A stretch of 64,000 bases of DNA from Xanthomonas albilineans (GCF_002939705.1 NZ_MDCB01000010.1:93635-157634), one strand, 5' to 3'. Positions 9,853 to 20,390 are shown, counted from the first letter of the stretch. Numbers and translations are program-made. The notes: a model not told the origin generated them from the letters alone.

Positions 9853-11355
9853 GTGTCGAACTGGCCTCTACTCTCTCTTTTGATCTGGCTGCCGATCGTC
9901 GGCGGCGCGCTGATCCTCGCCTTGCGTGATGCGCACGCGGCGCGTTGGGCGTCGCTGCTGGTGGCGTTGCTGACCTTCGCGCTCAGCGTTCCGCTGCTCA
10001 CCGGCTTTGATTACGCCAGCGATGCGTTGCAGTTCGTCGAGACCCACGCCTGGATCCCGGCCTACAACATCGGCTACAACCTCGGCGCCGACGGCATCGC
10101 GGTGGCGTTGATCGTGCTGACCACGCTGGTGACGGTGCTGGCGCTGATCGGTGCCTGGACTTCGATCGACAAGCGGGTCAACCAGTACGTGGCCGCATTC
10201 CTGATCCTGGAAGGCGTCACCGTCGGTATCTTCTCTGCCACCGATGCGATGCTGTTCTACGTGTTCTTCGAGGCGATGCTGATCCCGATGTTCCTGATCA
10301 TCGGCATCTGGGGCGGCCCGCGTCGCATCTATGCGGCGGTCAAGTTCTTCCTCTACACCTTCCTCGGCTCTGTGCTGATGCTGGTCGGGTTGATCTACCT
10401 GTACCTGAAGGGCGGCAGCTTCCAGCTCGCCGACCTGTATCATCTGTCATTGACGGCCAAGGAGCAGACTTGGCTGTTCTTTGCCTTCCTGATCGCCTTC
10501 GCGGTGAAGGTGCCGATGTTCCCGGTGCACACCTGGTTGCCGGACGCGCACGTCGAGGCGCCGACCGCCGGTTCGGTGATCCTGGCGGCGATCGCGCTGA
10601 AGATCGGCGGTTACGGGTTCCTACGCTTCAATCTGCCGATCCTGCCCGACGCCAGCAACGAGTGGGCGTGGCTGGTGATCGCGCTGTCGTTGATCGCGGT
10701 GGTCTATGTCGGTTTGGTCGCATTGGTTCAGGACGACATGAAGAAGCTGATCGCGTATTCGTCGATTGCGCACATGGGCTTCGTCACCCTGGGCGCGTTC
10801 GTCGCCTTCGCCCTGGTCGGGTTCGGGAGCGTGGATGCCGCGCGGTTGGGCTTGCAAGGCGCGATGGTGCAGATGATCTCGCACGGTTTCGTGTCCGGCG
10901 CGATGTTCTCCTGCGTCGGTGTGCTGTACGACCGCATGCACAGTCGTCGCATCGCCGACTACGGCGGCGTGGTCAACGTGATGCCGTGGTTCGCCACCTT
11001 CGCCATGCTGTTCTTCATGGCCAACGCGGGCCTGCCCGGCACCAGCGGTTTCGTCGGCGAGTTCATGGTGATCATGGCCAGCTTCCAGACGCATCCGCTG
11101 CTGGCCTTTGGGGCTGCGACCACGCTGGTGATCACCGCTGCCTACACCCTGTGGCTGTATCGCCGCGTGTTCTTTGGCGAGGTTGCCAACGCACACGTGG
11201 CCGAGTTGAAGGACATCAATGGCCGCGAGGCGCTGGTGCTGGGCGTGTTTGCGCTCGGCGTGCTCGCCCTTGGCCTGTATCCGAAGCCGTTGACCGACCT
11301 GATGGAGCCCTCGATCGCGAAGCTGGCGGCGCAGATTGCCACCAGCAAGTTGTAA
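9853..11355 (+). CDS. nuoM: NADH-quinone oxidoreductase subunit M
   Basis: 500 residues with a GTG start, the second antiporter-like subunit (ND4-type). The motifs 'FYVFFEAMLIPMFLIIGIWG' and 'VPMFPVHTWLPDAHVEAPT' are the conserved proton-channel segments with the key Glu and Lys residues. It lies 20 bases after nuoL and 33 bases before nuoN. No unusual insertion is seen. Confidence 0.96.
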   Translation: MSNWPLLSLLIWLPIVGGALILALRDAHAARWASLLVALLTFALSVPLLTGFDYASDALQFVETHAWIPAYNIGYNLGADGIAVALIVLTTLVTVLALIGAWTSIDKRVNQYVAAFLILEGVTVGIFSATDAMLFYVFFEAMLIPMFLIIGIWGGPRRIYAAVKFFLYTFLGSVLMLVGLIYLYLKGGSFQLADLYHLSLTAKEQTWLFFAFLIAFAVKVPMFPVHTWLPDAHVEAPTAGSVILAAIALKIGGYGFLRFNLPILPDASNEWAWLVIALSLIAVVYVGLVALVQDDMKKLIAYSSIAHMGFVTLGAFVAFALVGFGSVDAARLGLQGAMVQMISHGFVSGAMFSCVGVLYDRMHSRRIADYGGVVNVMPWFATFAMLFFMANAGLPGTSGFVGEFMVIMASFQTHPLLAFGAATTLVITAAYTLWLYRRVFFGEVANAHVAELKDINGREALVLGVFALGVLALGLYPKPLTDLMEPSIAKLAAQIATSKL

Positions 11356-11388
11356 GCGGCTGTCGAGCGTATTGATTCCAGAGACTTG

Positions 11389-12867
11389 ATGATGACCACC
11401 CCTGCGCTGCTGCCCCTGACTACCGTTGACCTGCCGCCCTTGCTCCCTGAGTTGGCGTTGACGGCCGGTGCTTTCGCCCTGCTGATGCTCGATCTGTTCA
11501 TCAGTGAGCGTAACAAGGCCTGGACCCACATCGTCTCGGTGGCGATCCTGCTTGCGGTGTTCGCCATGTTGCTGGCCGGCGTTGGCGGGCAGGGCACGGT
11601 ATTCAACGGTATGTTCGTGCGCGATGCCGCTGCCGATGTGATGAAGACGGTGATCGTCGGTCTCAGTACGCTGACCTTGATCTACGGTTGGAGCTACCTG
11701 CGCGAGCGCAAGCTTTACCAGGGCGAGATCCCGGTGTTGGTGCTGTTCGCCACGGTCGGCATGATGATCCTGGTCTCGGCCGGTAGCCTGCTGATGGTCT
11801 ACCTGGGACTGGAGTTGCTGGCGCTGTGTTCCTATGCGCTGGTCGCCTCCAGTCGCGACAACGGCATGGCCGCCGAAGCGGCGATGAAGTACATCGTGCT
11901 CGGTTCGCTGGCCTCCGGCCTGCTGCTCTACGGTATGTCGCTGATCTACGGTGCGACCGGTACGTTGAGTTTGAGTGCCATCCATGACGCGATCGGCAGC
12001 GGTCACGAGCGCACTTTGCTGCTCACCGGTACGGTGTTCCTGATCGCCGGCATTGCCTTCAAGCTCGGTGCCGCACCCTTCCACATGTGGTTGCCCGATG
12101 TGTACCAAGGCGCGCCCGCGCCGGTCGCGCTGTTCATCAGTTCCGCCTCGAAAGTCGCGGCGTTCGGTATGGCTTACCGTTTGCTGGAAGTGGGCGTCGG
12201 TCCGCTGTCAACGCAATGGCACTGGGTGATTGGTGGCCTGGCGGCGTTGTCGCTGGTGGTCGGCAATTTGATGGCGGTGGCGCAGAGCAACCTCAAGCGT
12301 ATGCTGGCCTACTCCACGGTGTCGCATATCGGTTTCTTGCTGCTGGGTGTGGCCGGTGGTGGCGAGCGTGGTTATGCCGCGGGGCTGTTCTACGCGATTT
12401 GTTATGCGGTGATGTCCACTGCGGCGTTCGGCGCGATCATCGCGATGTCGCGCAAGGGCTTCGAGGCTGAGCAGATCGACGATTTCAAGGGCTTGAACGC
12501 GCGTAACCCGTGGATGGCGTTGCTGGTGCTGTGCATCATGGTCTCGTTGGCCGGTGTGCCGCCATTCCTGGGTTTCTGGGCCAAAATGGCTGTGCTGGGC
12601 GCGGTGGTCGCGGTGCCCGACCAAACCCTGTGGTGGACTGGCTTGGCCGTGCTGTCGGTGCTGTGCGCGGTGATCGGCGCGTTCTACTACCTGCGCGTGA
12701 TCAAGGTGATGTATTTCGACGAGCCGGTCGGCGCGCCGTTGCCGGCCAACGACGACCGTGTGCTGGGGGTTGCGCTGTGCGTCAATGCGCTGGGCTTGTT
12801 GGCGTTCGGTATGGCGTGGAGCCCGTTGATGGCATGGTGCCAGCGCGCCTTTGCGCATTTGGCTTGA
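11389..12867 (+). CDS. nuoN: NADH-quinone oxidoreductase subunit N
   Basis: About 492 residues, the third antiporter-like membrane subunit (ND2-type) and last gene of the operon. The conserved segments 'LGLELLALCSYALVA' and 'GAAPFHMWLPDVYQGAPAPV' are intact. The start is ambiguous: TTG at 11386 and ATGs at 11389 and 11392 are in frame and adjacent. The first ATG is used here. A GC-rich hairpin followed by a T-rich stretch 36 bases downstream probably ends the nuo transcript. Confidence 0.95.
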   Translation: MMTTPALLPLTTVDLPPLLPELALTAGAFALLMLDLFISERNKAWTHIVSVAILLAVFAMLLAGVGGQGTVFNGMFVRDAAADVMKTVIVGLSTLTLIYGWSYLRERKLYQGEIPVLVLFATVGMMILVSAGSLLMVYLGLELLALCSYALVASSRDNGMAAEAAMKYIVLGSLASGLLLYGMSLIYGATGTLSLSAIHDAIGSGHERTLLLTGTVFLIAGIAFKLGAAPFHMWLPDVYQGAPAPVALFISSASKVAAFGMAYRLLEVGVGPLSTQWHWVIGGLAALSLVVGNLMAVAQSNLKRMLAYSTVSHIGFLLLGVAGGGERGYAAGLFYAICYAVMSTAAFGAIIAMSRKGFEAEQIDDFKGLNARNPWMALLVLCIMVSLAGVPPFLGFWAKMAVLGAVVAVPDQTLWWTGLAVLSVLCAVIGAFYYLRVIKVMYFDEPVGAPLPANDDRVLGVALCVNALGLLAFGMAWSPLMAWCQRAFAHLA

Positions 12868-12902
12868 GAGGGCAGCGGCCCCGGTTTTCAAAACTGTTCG
12901 CG

Positions 12903-12934
12903 ACGCCGCCGCCGAAAGGCGGCGTTGTCGTTTT
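12903..12934 (+). terminator. Probable rho-independent terminator of the nuo operon
   Basis: The stem ACGCCGCC (12903-12910) pairs with GGCGGCGT (12918-12925) around a 7-base loop. After TGTCG comes a run of four T. The T-run is short and displaced from the stem, so termination may be partial. It lies directly after nuoN and before the tRNA gene. Confidence 0.6.
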
Positions 12935-13077
12935 ACGCATACGGCGATGTGAGCGCTGTTTCGCCTGCGAGCGCAGGTGTTTGGTATGTGCCCTGCGGTC
13001 GGCTGGAATCTAGGTCACATCAAAATGCGATCAGGGCTTGCAAGTGCGTCGCTAAGTCTTCATAATTCCGCTTCTGC

Positions 13078-13154
13078 TGCGGGGTGGAGCAGTCTGGCAG
13101 CTCGTCGGGCTCATAACCCGAAGGTCGCAGGTTCAAATCCTGCCCCCGCTACCA
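13078..13154 (+). tRNA. Initiator tRNA-fMet (anticodon CAT)
   Basis: A complete cloverleaf of 77 bases with encoded CCA (13152-13154). The anticodon loop CTCATAA sits on a stem with three consecutive G-C pairs (GGG/CCC), the hallmark of initiator tRNA. The T-arm is GCAGG-TTCAAAT-CCTGC (13127-13143). The acceptor stem pairs 79-84 with 144-149, while the first position is a T.T mismatch (78 with 150). An unpaired 1:72 position is also typical of initiator tRNA. It stands just upstream of rimP-nusA-infB, the arrangement of E. coli metY. Confidence 0.95.
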
Positions 13155-13272
13155 TATTTGTTTTCTGCAACAATCAGCACAACGGTTGTTTGTAAGAGAT
13201 AAGTTTGGGCTTCGCGATGACGTATGTTCCCGTCGTCGCAACCGGAATCCAGCGTGACCGGAGTCTTACCGG

Positions 13273-13297
13273 ACAAGGGGCCCAGCGGGCCCTTTGT
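13273..13297 (+). terminator. Strong hairpin between tRNA-fMet and rimP
   Basis: An 11-bp stem, ACAAGGGGCCC (13273-13283) against GGGCCCTTTGT (13287-13297), closed by a 3-base loop and with at most one G.T pair. The sequence following is CGTTTCC, not a clean T-run. It may act as an attenuator or processing site between tRNA and mRNA, as known for the E. coli metY-rimP leader. Confidence 0.55.
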
Positions 13298-13359
13298 CGT
13301 TTCCGGGGAGTGGGAACTGCGTTAAACCGATTCTTTTTCATTCTGATGCAAGGCAGTCT

Positions 13360-13965
13360 GTGAGCGACAAAGCAAACGAAATCGCGAATTTGCTGGGTCC
13401 GACCGTGGATGCATTGGGTCTGGAGTTGCTGGGCGCGGAGTATCTGCCAGCGTCCGGTGGTGCCACGTTGCGCTTGTATATCGACGTGCCGTTGGGCGAA
13501 CAGCCCGAGCGCATGGTCAACATCGACGACTGCGAACGGGTCAGCCGCGAAGTGTCGGCGCAACTGGACGTGGAGGATCCCATCAGCGGCAATTACACGC
13601 TGGAAGTGTCCTCGCCGGGTGTGGATCGCCCGTTGTTCACCGCCGAGCAGTTTGCGCGCCATCGCGACGAATCGGTGAAAGTGGTGCTGAAACTGCCGCA
13701 GCAGGGTCGCAGGCGTCTGCAGGGGCGTATCGTCCAGGTCGAGCTGGACGCCGGTCGGATCGTGTTCGAGGTCGACGGCGCCGAGCTGACGGTGGATTTC
13801 GACAATATCGATAAGGCGCGGATTCTGCCCGACTGGGCAGCACTGGGCCTAGCGCCGACCAAGCCGGGCAAGGGGCCAAAGCCTGCCGGCAAAAACGCAA
13901 AATCCAATAAGAAACCATCCAACGAACCGGCGGCCGATACGGCTGCGCGCGGAGCGAAAGAATGA
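13360..13965 (+). CDS. rimP: Ribosome maturation factor RimP
   Basis: 201 residues from the GTG at 13360 ([16 protein letters not shown]). The frame extends upstream to 13294, but those residues are not conserved. RimP assists 30S subunit maturation. The family segments 'LYIDVP', '[20 protein letters not shown]' and '[14 protein letters not shown]' are present. The C-terminus carries a Lys/Pro/Asn-rich tail (from about residue 165) longer than the E. coli protein's. The stop overlaps the nusA start (ATGA), as is common in this operon. Confidence 0.95.
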   Translation: MSDKANEIANLLGPTVDALGLELLGAEYLPASGGATLRLYIDVPLGEQPERMVNIDDCERVSREVSAQLDVEDPISGNYTLEVSSPGVDRPLFTAEQFARHRDESVKVVLKLPQQGRRRLQGRIVQVELDAGRIVFEVDGAELTVDFDNIDKARILPDWAALGLAPTKPGKGPKPAGKNAKSNKKPSNEPAADTAARGAKE

Positions 13966-15473
13966 GTAAGGAACTGTTGCTGGTAGTCGATGCGGTCGCT
14001 AACGAGAAGGGCGTGCCACGCGAGGTGATCTTCGATGCGATCGAGGCTGCGCTGGCCTCGGCGGCGAAAAAACGCTACCCCGATCAGGACGTGCTGACGC
14101 GTGTCACCATCGATCACAAGGAAGGCAGCTACGAGACCTTTCGTCGCTGGGAAGTGGTGGCTGACGATGTGGTGATGGAATCGCCGGATCGGCAGATCCG
14201 TCTGATGGATGCGGTCGACGAAGCCGAAGGCGTGGATGTCGGCGACTACATCGAAGAGCAGATCGAGAACCCGGATTTCGGTCGTATCGCTGCACAGGCC
14301 GCCAAGCAGGTGATTGTGCAGCGCGTGCGCGAGGCCGAGCGCCAACAGGTGGTGGATGCCTGGAAAGATCGTGTCGGCGAACTGGTCACAGGTGTGGTCA
14401 AGCGTGCCGAGCGCGGCAACATCTACGTGGACTTGGGCGGCAATGCCGAGGCGTTCATTCCCAAGGACAAGGGCATTCCGCGCGACGTATTGCGCGCTGG
14501 CGACCGCGTGCGCGGCTACCTGGCCGAAGTGCGTTCGGAGCCGCGTGGCCCGCAGCTGTTCATTAGTCGCGCCGCGCCGGAGTTCATGATCGAGCTGTTC
14601 AAGCTGGAAGTGCCGGAAGTGGGTCAGGGCCTGGTCGAGATCAAGGCGTGCGCACGCGATCCGGGCGACCGCGCCAAGATCGCGGTGCTCGCCCACGACA
14701 CCCGCACCGATCCGATCGGCGCCTGCATCGGCATGCGCGGTTCGCGTGTGCAGGCGGTCTCCAACGAGCTCAACGGCGAGCGTGTGGACATCGTGCTGTG
14801 GAACGACAACCCGGCCAACTTCGTCATCAATGCGATGGCGCCGGCCGAGGTGCAGTCGATCATCGTCGACGAAGAGAAACACTCGATGGACCTGGCGGTG
14901 GCGGAAGATCGCTTGGCTCAGGCGATCGGCAAAGGCGGCCAGAACGTGCGTCTGGCAAGCCGCTTGACCGGGTGGCAGCTCAACGTGATGACTGCCGAGC
15001 AGGTCGCGGCCAAGTCCGAGGCCGAACAGGCCGTCGCCCGCCAGTTGTTCATGGACAAACTGGAAGTGGACGAGGAAATCGCCGCGATCCTGGTCGCCGA
15101 AGGCTTCAACTCGGTCGAGGAAATCGCCTACGTGCCGGTCGGCGAGCTGCTGGCGGTGGAAGGCTTCGACGAGGACATCGTCGAGGAACTGCGCGCGCGC
15201 GCGCGCGATGCGCTGCTCAACGAGGCGCTGGCCGCCGAAGAGAGCGACGACGGTGGCGTGCCGGCGGCCGATCTGCTGTCGTTGCCGGGCATGGACGAAG
15301 CCACCGCCTATGCGCTGGCTGGCCATGGTGTGCGCACCAGCGAGGATCTGTCGGATCTGGCGGCCGACGAAATCCTCGAGTTCGGTATCGAGGACATGGA
15401 TCACGAGCGCGCCGCGGTGCTGATCCTGGCTGCTCGCGCCGAGGAGATCGCCCGTTTGGAGCGCGGCGAATGA
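13962..15473 (+). CDS. nusA: Transcription termination/antitermination factor NusA
   Basis: 503 residues. Domain order is visible: N-terminal RNA-polymerase-binding domain (1-130), S1 domain (about 135-200), two KH domains ('[18 protein letters not shown]' and '[18 protein letters not shown]'), and two acidic C-terminal helix-hairpin repeats ending '[14 protein letters not shown]'. It controls pausing, termination and antitermination and typically regulates its own operon. It is translationally coupled to rimP and followed by infB after 95 bases. Confidence 0.97.
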   Translation: MSKELLLVVDAVANEKGVPREVIFDAIEAALASAAKKRYPDQDVLTRVTIDHKEGSYETFRRWEVVADDVVMESPDRQIRLMDAVDEAEGVDVGDYIEEQIENPDFGRIAAQAAKQVIVQRVREAERQQVVDAWKDRVGELVTGVVKRAERGNIYVDLGGNAEAFIPKDKGIPRDVLRAGDRVRGYLAEVRSEPRGPQLFISRAAPEFMIELFKLEVPEVGQGLVEIKACARDPGDRAKIAVLAHDTRTDPIGACIGMRGSRVQAVSNELNGERVDIVLWNDNPANFVINAMAPAEVQSIIVDEEKHSMDLAVAEDRLAQAIGKGGQNVRLASRLTGWQLNVMTAEQVAAKSEAEQAVARQLFMDKLEVDEEIAAILVAEGFNSVEEIAYVPVGELLAVEGFDEDIVEELRARARDALLNEALAAEESDDGGVPAADLLSLPGMDEATAYALAGHGVRTSEDLSDLAADEILEFGIEDMDHERAAVLILAARAEEIARLERGE

Positions 15474-15568
15474 GTCAGCGATGACCACCGCCCTGACCCG
15501 ATCAGGGCTTAGAATCCGCGCTACCTTCGCACGCGTCGAGGGGGCGCCAACCAGATCATAGGATCCGA

Positions 15569-18271
15569 ATGTCGCAGCAAACCACCATCCGTAAGTTGGC
15601 CGAACTGGTGAATACGCCGGTCGAAAAACTGCTGGTTCAACTGGCCGAGGCCGGGATGAAATTCAGCGGGCCTGACCAGGTCGTTACCAGTACCGAAAAG
15701 ATGAAGCTGCTGGGCTTCCTGCGCCGTACCCACGGCAAGACCGATAAGCCGGTCGAGGAAGAGGCCCAGGCGGCGCCGAAGAAGATCACCCTGAACCGCC
15801 GCAAGCTGCAGGAAGTGACGGTCAGCGCCGGGCGCAGCAAGACCACGGTCAATGTCGAGGTCCGGCAGAAGCGTACCTACGTGAAGTCGGCCGAGGATCT
15901 GGCGGCCGGTCGGGTGGGCGTTGCCGCATCGGGTGGACGGGTGGACGACGAACGCGCCGAGATCCTGCGCAAGTTGGAGGAATCCAAACAGCGCAATCTG
16001 GCCGAGCAACAGCGTCTGGCCGAGCAGGATCGTGCGCGTGCCGACGAACTGGATCGTAAGCGCAAGGCCGAGCAGGACGTGCTCGAACGTGCCGAAGCCG
16101 AGCGCAAGGCCGCTCAAGCCGAGCAGGAAGCCGACATCGAGGAAGTGGCGGCGTCCACGCCAGCCATTGCGCCGAGCACCGTTGCCGCCCCGCGCGCGCC
16201 GCGTCCGGCCGCTACGCCGCGTCCGGCGCCTGCGCCGCATCATTCGCCGAAGCCATCCGCCCCGCGTGGCGATGACCGGACTGCCGGGCATAAGCATAAG
16301 ACCCGCGGTTCGCATGTGATGGTGGCCGGGGTCGAGGACGACGACAGCACCAGTCGTTTCGCTGGTCAGCTGCACTTGTCTGCGGCTGATCGTGCGCGCC
16401 GTTCCAACGTCCGTAGCAAGCCGCGCGGTGGCAATGCCGGTGGACGCCGTCAGGGCGAACCGTCGCGCAGCGGTGGGGGCTCGCACGGCTTCGAGCGTCC
16501 GACCGCACCGGTGGTGCGCGAGGTGGCGATCGGCGACACCATTACCGTGGCCGATCTAGCGCAGAAGCTGGCGCTGAAGGGCGGCGATGTGGTCAAGGCG
16601 TTGTTCAAGATGGGCGTGATGGCCACCATCACCCAGACGATAGATCACGACACCGCGGCGCTGGTCACCGAAGAACTCGGCCACAAGCCGCTGCGTGCCG
16701 GCAGTGCCGATGCCGAGGACGCGCTGTTGGCGCACACCGAGGATGATCAGGGCGAAAAGCGGCCGCGGCCGCCGGTGGTCACCATCATGGGCCACGTCGA
16801 CCACGGCAAGACCTCCCTGCTGGACTACATCCGCCGCACCAAGGTCGCGACCGGCGAAGCCGGTGGCATTACGCAGCACATCGGTGCGTATCACGTCGAG
16901 ACCGGCCGTGGCGTCATCAGCTTCCTGGATACTCCGGGCCACGCCGCGTTCACCTCGATGCGCGCGCGCGGCGCCAAGCTCACCGATATTGTGGTACTGG
17001 TGGTCGCGGCCGACGACGGCGTGATGCCGCAGACGATCGAGGCCGTCAAGCACGCCAAAGCGGCTCGCGTGCCGTTGATCGTGGCGGTCAACAAGATCGA
17101 CAAATCCGCGGCCGATCCGCTGCGGGTCAAGAACGAACTGTTGGCGCAGGACGTGGTGGCCGAGGAATTCGGTGGCGACACCCAGTTCGTTGAACTCTCG
17201 GCCAAGACCGGTCAGGGTATCGACACGCTGCTGGATGCGATTTCGTTGCAGGCCGAAGTGTTGGAACTGCGCGCGGTGGCAGAAGGCCGCGCCAGCGGCG
17301 TGGTGATCGAGTCTTCGCTGGACAAGGGCCGTGGCCCGGTGGCGACGGTGCTGGTGCAGCAGGGCGCGCTGAAGAAGGGTGATTACTTGGTGTGCGGCGT
17401 GCAATACGGTCGTGTGCGCGCGTTGTTCGACGAAACCGGCCGGCAGCCGAGCGAAGCCGGTCCGTCGATTCCGGTACAGGTGCTGGGTTTGTCCGGTGTG
17501 CCGGATGCGGGCGACGATTTCGTGGTCGTCGACGACGAGCGTCTGGCCAAGGACGTGGCGCAGCAGCGTGAGACCAAGCGTCGTGAATCGCGCTTGGTGT
17601 CCTCGGCGGGCAGTCGCATGGAAGACATCATGTCCCAGCTCGGCAAGGGCGAGGGCCAGTTGTCGTTGAACCTGGTGATCAAGGCCGATGTGCAGGGGTC
17701 GGTGGAGGCACTGAAACAGTCGCTGACCGCACTGTCCAACGAGCGGATCCGCATCAACGTGATTCACTCCGGCGTGGGCGGCATCACCGAATCCGATGCG
17801 AATTCGGCGTTGGCTTCCAAAGCCACGGTGATCGGTTTCAACGTGCGCGCCGATGCTTCGGCGCGGCGCATCATCGAGACCAACGGCATCGACCTGCGCT
17901 ACTTCTCGATCATCTACGACGTGATCGACCAGGTGAAGCAGGTGGCATCGGGTCTGCTGGGCGTGGAGATCCGCGAAGAAATCATCGGTATCGCGCAGGT
18001 ACGCGATGTGTTCCGCAGTTCCAAGTTCGGCGCGGTCGCCGGTTGCATGGTGGTGGAGGGCGTGGTCAAGCGCAACAAGCCGATCCGTGTGCTGCGCGAT
18101 AACACCGTGGTGTTCGAGGGCGAACTGGAATCGTTGCGGCGCTTCAAGGAGAACGTCGAGGAGGTTCGCAACGGTACCGAGTGCGGTATCGGCGTGAAGG
18201 CCTACAACGACGTCAAGGCCGGCGACCAGATCGAGTGCTTCGAGCGCATCGAAGTGCAGCGCACGCTTTGA
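15569..18271 (+). CDS. infB: Translation initiation factor IF-2
   Basis: 900 residues, the GTPase that places fMet-tRNA on the 30S subunit; its substrate tRNA is encoded just upstream. The N-terminal IF2 domain (about 1-55) is followed by a charged Lys/Glu/Ala/Pro-rich linker to about residue 310. Then comes the second N-terminal region and the G domain, with GHVDHGKTS at about 408-416, 'DTPGH', and 'NKIDK'. Domains II to IV end in the fMet-tRNA-binding C2 domain. Internal in-frame starts giving shorter isoforms, as in E. coli, are possible but not shown. Confidence 0.97.
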   Translation: MSQQTTIRKLAELVNTPVEKLLVQLAEAGMKFSGPDQVVTSTEKMKLLGFLRRTHGKTDKPVEEEAQAAPKKITLNRRKLQEVTVSAGRSKTTVNVEVRQKRTYVKSAEDLAAGRVGVAASGGRVDDERAEILRKLEESKQRNLAEQQRLAEQDRARADELDRKRKAEQDVLERAEAERKAAQAEQEADIEEVAASTPAIAPSTVAAPRAPRPAATPRPAPAPHHSPKPSAPRGDDRTAGHKHKTRGSHVMVAGVEDDDSTSRFAGQLHLSAADRARRSNVRSKPRGGNAGGRRQGEPSRSGGGSHGFERPTAPVVREVAIGDTITVADLAQKLALKGGDVVKALFKMGVMATITQTIDHDTAALVTEELGHKPLRAGSADAEDALLAHTEDDQGEKRPRPPVVTIMGHVDHGKTSLLDYIRRTKVATGEAGGITQHIGAYHVETGRGVISFLDTPGHAAFTSMRARGAKLTDIVVLVVAADDGVMPQTIEAVKHAKAARVPLIVAVNKIDKSAADPLRVKNELLAQDVVAEEFGGDTQFVELSAKTGQGIDTLLDAISLQAEVLELRAVAEGRASGVVIESSLDKGRGPVATVLVQQGALKKGDYLVCGVQYGRVRALFDETGRQPSEAGPSIPVQVLGLSGVPDAGDDFVVVDDERLAKDVAQQRETKRRESRLVSSAGSRMEDIMSQLGKGEGQLSLNLVIKADVQGSVEALKQSLTALSNERIRINVIHSGVGGITESDANSALASKATVIGFNVRADASARRIIETNGIDLRYFSIIYDVIDQVKQVASGLLGVEIREEIIGIAQVRDVFRSSKFGAVAGCMVVEGVVKRNKPIRVLRDNTVVFEGELESLRRFKENVEEVRNGTECGIGVKAYNDVKAGDQIECFERIEVQRTL

Positions 18272-18342
18272 AAGCAGGGGCCCGGGGCCTGGGACCCGGG
18301 GTCCGGGAAACGCGAGAGCCAAGTGCAACGGCTTTTGCTTTT

Positions 18343-18377
18343 CCGGGTTCCCGATCCCGGGTCACGGGTCCCGAATA
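18343..18377. repeat. Degenerate 7-bp tandem repeat, copy 2
   Basis: Five units in 7-base register: CCGGGTT, CCCGATC, CCGGGTC, ACGGGTC, CCGAATA, just upstream of rbfA. A second, inverted block of similar composition lies at about 18280-18308 (GGGACCC, GGGGTCC). The two could pair into a long imperfect hairpin in the infB-rbfA spacer of the mRNA. Confidence 0.65.
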
Positions 18378-18393
18378 ACGAGATTCCGGACCC

Positions 18394-18804
18394 ATGCCCA
18401 CCAAATCCTTCCGCCGCACCGACCGCGTTGCCGCGCAGATCCGCCGCGATCTCGGCACGATCGTGCATGCGGCCGTGCGCGATCATGGCCTGCCGTCGGT
18501 CAGCGTCTCCGATGTCGAAGTCACCCGGGACATGGCCCATGCCAAGGTGTTCGTCACCGCGTTGATGCCGGAACGCTCGGGCGAGGCGGTCAAGGGGCTG
18601 AAAGAACTTGCCCCGCAACTGCGTACCGAGTTGGCGAGGGCGATGAAGTTGCGCCACGTCCCCGAATTGCATTTTCATTACGACGATTCGGTCGATCGCG
18701 GCGAGCGAATCGACACCTTGCTGCGCGATATGCCCGAACTTCAATCCGGCGTCGAGGCCGAAGGCAGTGACCCCACCGACGCGCCGGATTCCCCCAAGCA
18801 CTGA
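18394..18804 (+). CDS. rbfA: 30S ribosome-binding factor RbfA
   Basis: 136 residues, a KH-like cold-shock and 16S-processing factor that binds 30S subunits. The start 'MPTKSFRRTDRVAAQIRRDL' and the pattern 'VSVSDVEVTRDMAHAKVFVT' followed by 'RTELARAMKLRHVPELHFHYDDSVDRGERI' (read in parts) are characteristic. Position between infB and truB is the usual one. The C-terminal acidic tail (about 115-136) is variable. Confidence 0.94.
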   Translation: MPTKSFRRTDRVAAQIRRDLGTIVHAAVRDHGLPSVSVSDVEVTRDMAHAKVFVTALMPERSGEAVKGLKELAPQLRTELARAMKLRHVPELHFHYDDSVDRGERIDTLLRDMPELQSGVEAEGSDPTDAPDSPKH

Positions 18805-18922
18805 GGGCGTCACCGCTACATGCGGCATGCTGTGCAGCCGCGCGGATTGTCCTTATGCGCTGAGAGACACGCCTCGCGCATCGTTGCCCTGCCGCGCGCA
18901 TCCGGTGCCGTAGTTTCTGCTT

Positions 18923-18957
18923 TCCGGGGTCCTCGGATCCCGAGTCCCGAGTCCCGT
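18923..18957. repeat. Degenerate 7-bp tandem repeat, copy 3
   Basis: The heptads CTCGGAT, CCCGAGT, CCCGAGT, CCCGTCA end 4-5 bases before the truB ATG, with a degenerate CCGGGGT unit before them. Register and composition match the copies at 969-999 and 18343-18377. It replaces a recognisable Shine-Dalgarno sequence in front of truB. Confidence 0.65.
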
Positions 18958-18961
18958 CATC

Positions 18962-19888
18962 ATGCCCCTCATCGGCCCTCGATTGCCGCGCATTGCCTTC
19001 CGCCGTCTCGACGGCATCGTGCTGCTGGATAAGCCTGCCGGCATGAGTTCCAACGCGGCGCTACAGGCGGCGCGACGCCTGTTCCGCGCGGAGAAAGGTG
19101 GTCACACCGGCAGCCTGGATCCGCTTGCCACCGGCCTGCTGCCGCTGTGCTTCGGCGAGGCGACCAAGCTGGCCGGGTTGTTGCTCGGCTCGGCCAAGGC
19201 GTATGAGGCCGAGATCGTGCTCGGGGTGACGACAGACAGCGACGATGCCGATGGTGCGGTGTTGCGCACCCGTCCGCTGCCGCCGCTCGACGCGGCCACG
19301 CTGCGGGCGGCACTGGCGCCGCTGCGCGGACGCATCCGTCAGCGTGCGCCGATCTATTCGGCGCTCAAACAGGGTGGTGAGCCGCTGTACGCGAAGGCGC
19401 GCCGCGGCGAAACCATCGAGGCACCGGAACGCGAGGTCGAGGTACAGGCCATCGAGGTACTCGCCCATGTCGGCGAGCGCCTGCGATTGCATGTGGTATG
19501 CGGCTCCGGCACCTACATCCGCAGCTTGGCCCGCGACCTGGGCGAGACGCTGGGCTGCGGCGCACACATTGCCGCGCTGCGGCGTTTGTGGGTGGAGCCG
19601 TTCCGCACGCCGCAGATGGTCCCCCTGGAGCGGTTGCAGCAACTTGCCGCGCAGGATCCTGCCGCTTTGGACGCGCTGCTATTGCCGCTGGCGGCCGGTC
19701 TGGCGGATTTTCCGCCGCTGCGGCTGGATGGCGCTGCGGCGCAGCGGTTTCGAATGGGGCAGCGCCTGCGCGATGCATCGTGGACGCCGGGTCTGGCGGC
19801 GGTGTTCGACGCTGAGGGCGAGCCGCTGGGATTGGGTCAAGTCGATGCCGGTGGACTGTTGGCGCCGCAGCGGATGTTTAATCTGTGA
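18962..19888 (+). CDS. truB: tRNA pseudouridine(55) synthase TruB
   Basis: 308 residues. TruB isomerises U55 in the T-loop of tRNAs. The catalytic motif '[16 protein letters not shown]' includes the nucleophilic Asp, preceded by '[14 protein letters not shown]'. The C-terminal PUA-like part begins at about residue 245. The start is the ATG at 18962, although no clear Shine-Dalgarno is present because the 7-bp repeat occupies the upstream bases. rpsO follows after 193 bases with its own promoter. Confidence 0.95.
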   Translation: MPLIGPRLPRIAFRRLDGIVLLDKPAGMSSNAALQAARRLFRAEKGGHTGSLDPLATGLLPLCFGEATKLAGLLLGSAKAYEAEIVLGVTTDSDDADGAVLRTRPLPPLDAATLRAALAPLRGRIRQRAPIYSALKQGGEPLYAKARRGETIEAPEREVEVQAIEVLAHVGERLRLHVVCGSGTYIRSLARDLGETLGCGAHIAALRRLWVEPFRTPQMVPLERLQQLAAQDPAALDALLLPLAAGLADFPPLRLDGAAAQRFRMGQRLRDASWTPGLAAVFDAEGEPLGLGQVDAGGLLAPQRMFNL

Positions 19889-19938
19889 TCCAATCCGATA
19901 CGTCACGGGGCGAGCTGTCATGACGCTGTCTTAACGTC

Positions 19939-19967
19939 TTGTTCGGAAAAGCCGGGGCCGGTACAAT
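19939..19967 (+). promoter_or_regulatory. Probable sigma-70 promoter of rpsO-pnp
   Basis: The -35-like TTGTTC (19939-19944) and -10 TACAAT (19962-19967) are separated by 17 bases, about 110 bases upstream of rpsO. This fits an independent promoter for the rpsO-pnp pair within the larger operon. Confidence 0.6.
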
Positions 19968-20081
19968 TCCGCAGCCTTTCCAGGCACACCGCGCTTCGGC
20001 GCAATCCTTCGCAATCGGCGAGCCAGGTGGTGCGTCTTCCGCACGTTCCTGCCGGCCCCGCATCTCAAGAGAAAACGCATC

Positions 20082-20342
20082 ATGTCCATCGACACCCAGA
20101 AAGTCATCGAAGAAAACAAGCGCGGCGCCGCCGATACCGGTTCGCCGGAAGTCCAGGTCGCGCTGTTGACCGCGCGCATCGAGCTGCTGACCGGCCACTT
20201 CAAGACCCACAAGAAGGACCACCACAGCCGTCGTGGCTTGCTGCAGATGGTCAACCGCCGCCGCAGTCTGCTCGACTACCTGAAGAAGAAGGATGGCGAG
20301 CGCTATAAGGCGCTGATCGAGAAGCTCGGCCTGCGCCGCTGA
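20082..20342 (+). CDS. rpsO: 30S ribosomal protein S15
   Basis: 86 residues, normal length. The sequence '[16 protein letters not shown]' and '[18 protein letters not shown]' is diagnostic. S15 binds the central domain of 16S rRNA early in 30S assembly and, in E. coli, represses its own translation through a leader pseudoknot. The leader here (19968-20081) is long enough but was not folded. It is followed by a perfect terminator hairpin. Confidence 0.98.
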   Translation: MSIDTQKVIEENKRGAADTGSPEVQVALLTARIELLTGHFKTHKKDHHSRRGLLQMVNRRRSLLDYLKKKDGERYKALIEKLGLRR

Positions 20343-20356
20343 GTCAACCAAACCCG

Positions 20357-20390
20357 ACCGCGGCGCAGCGATGCGCCGCGGTTTTGTTTT
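20357..20390 (+). terminator. Rho-independent terminator between rpsO and pnp
   Basis: A perfect 11-bp stem, ACCGCGGCGCA (20357-20367) and TGCGCCGCGGT (20372-20382), with a 4-base GCGA loop and then TTTGTTTT. It probably terminates most rpsO transcripts, with read-through or a separate promoter feeding pnp. Confidence 0.85.
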
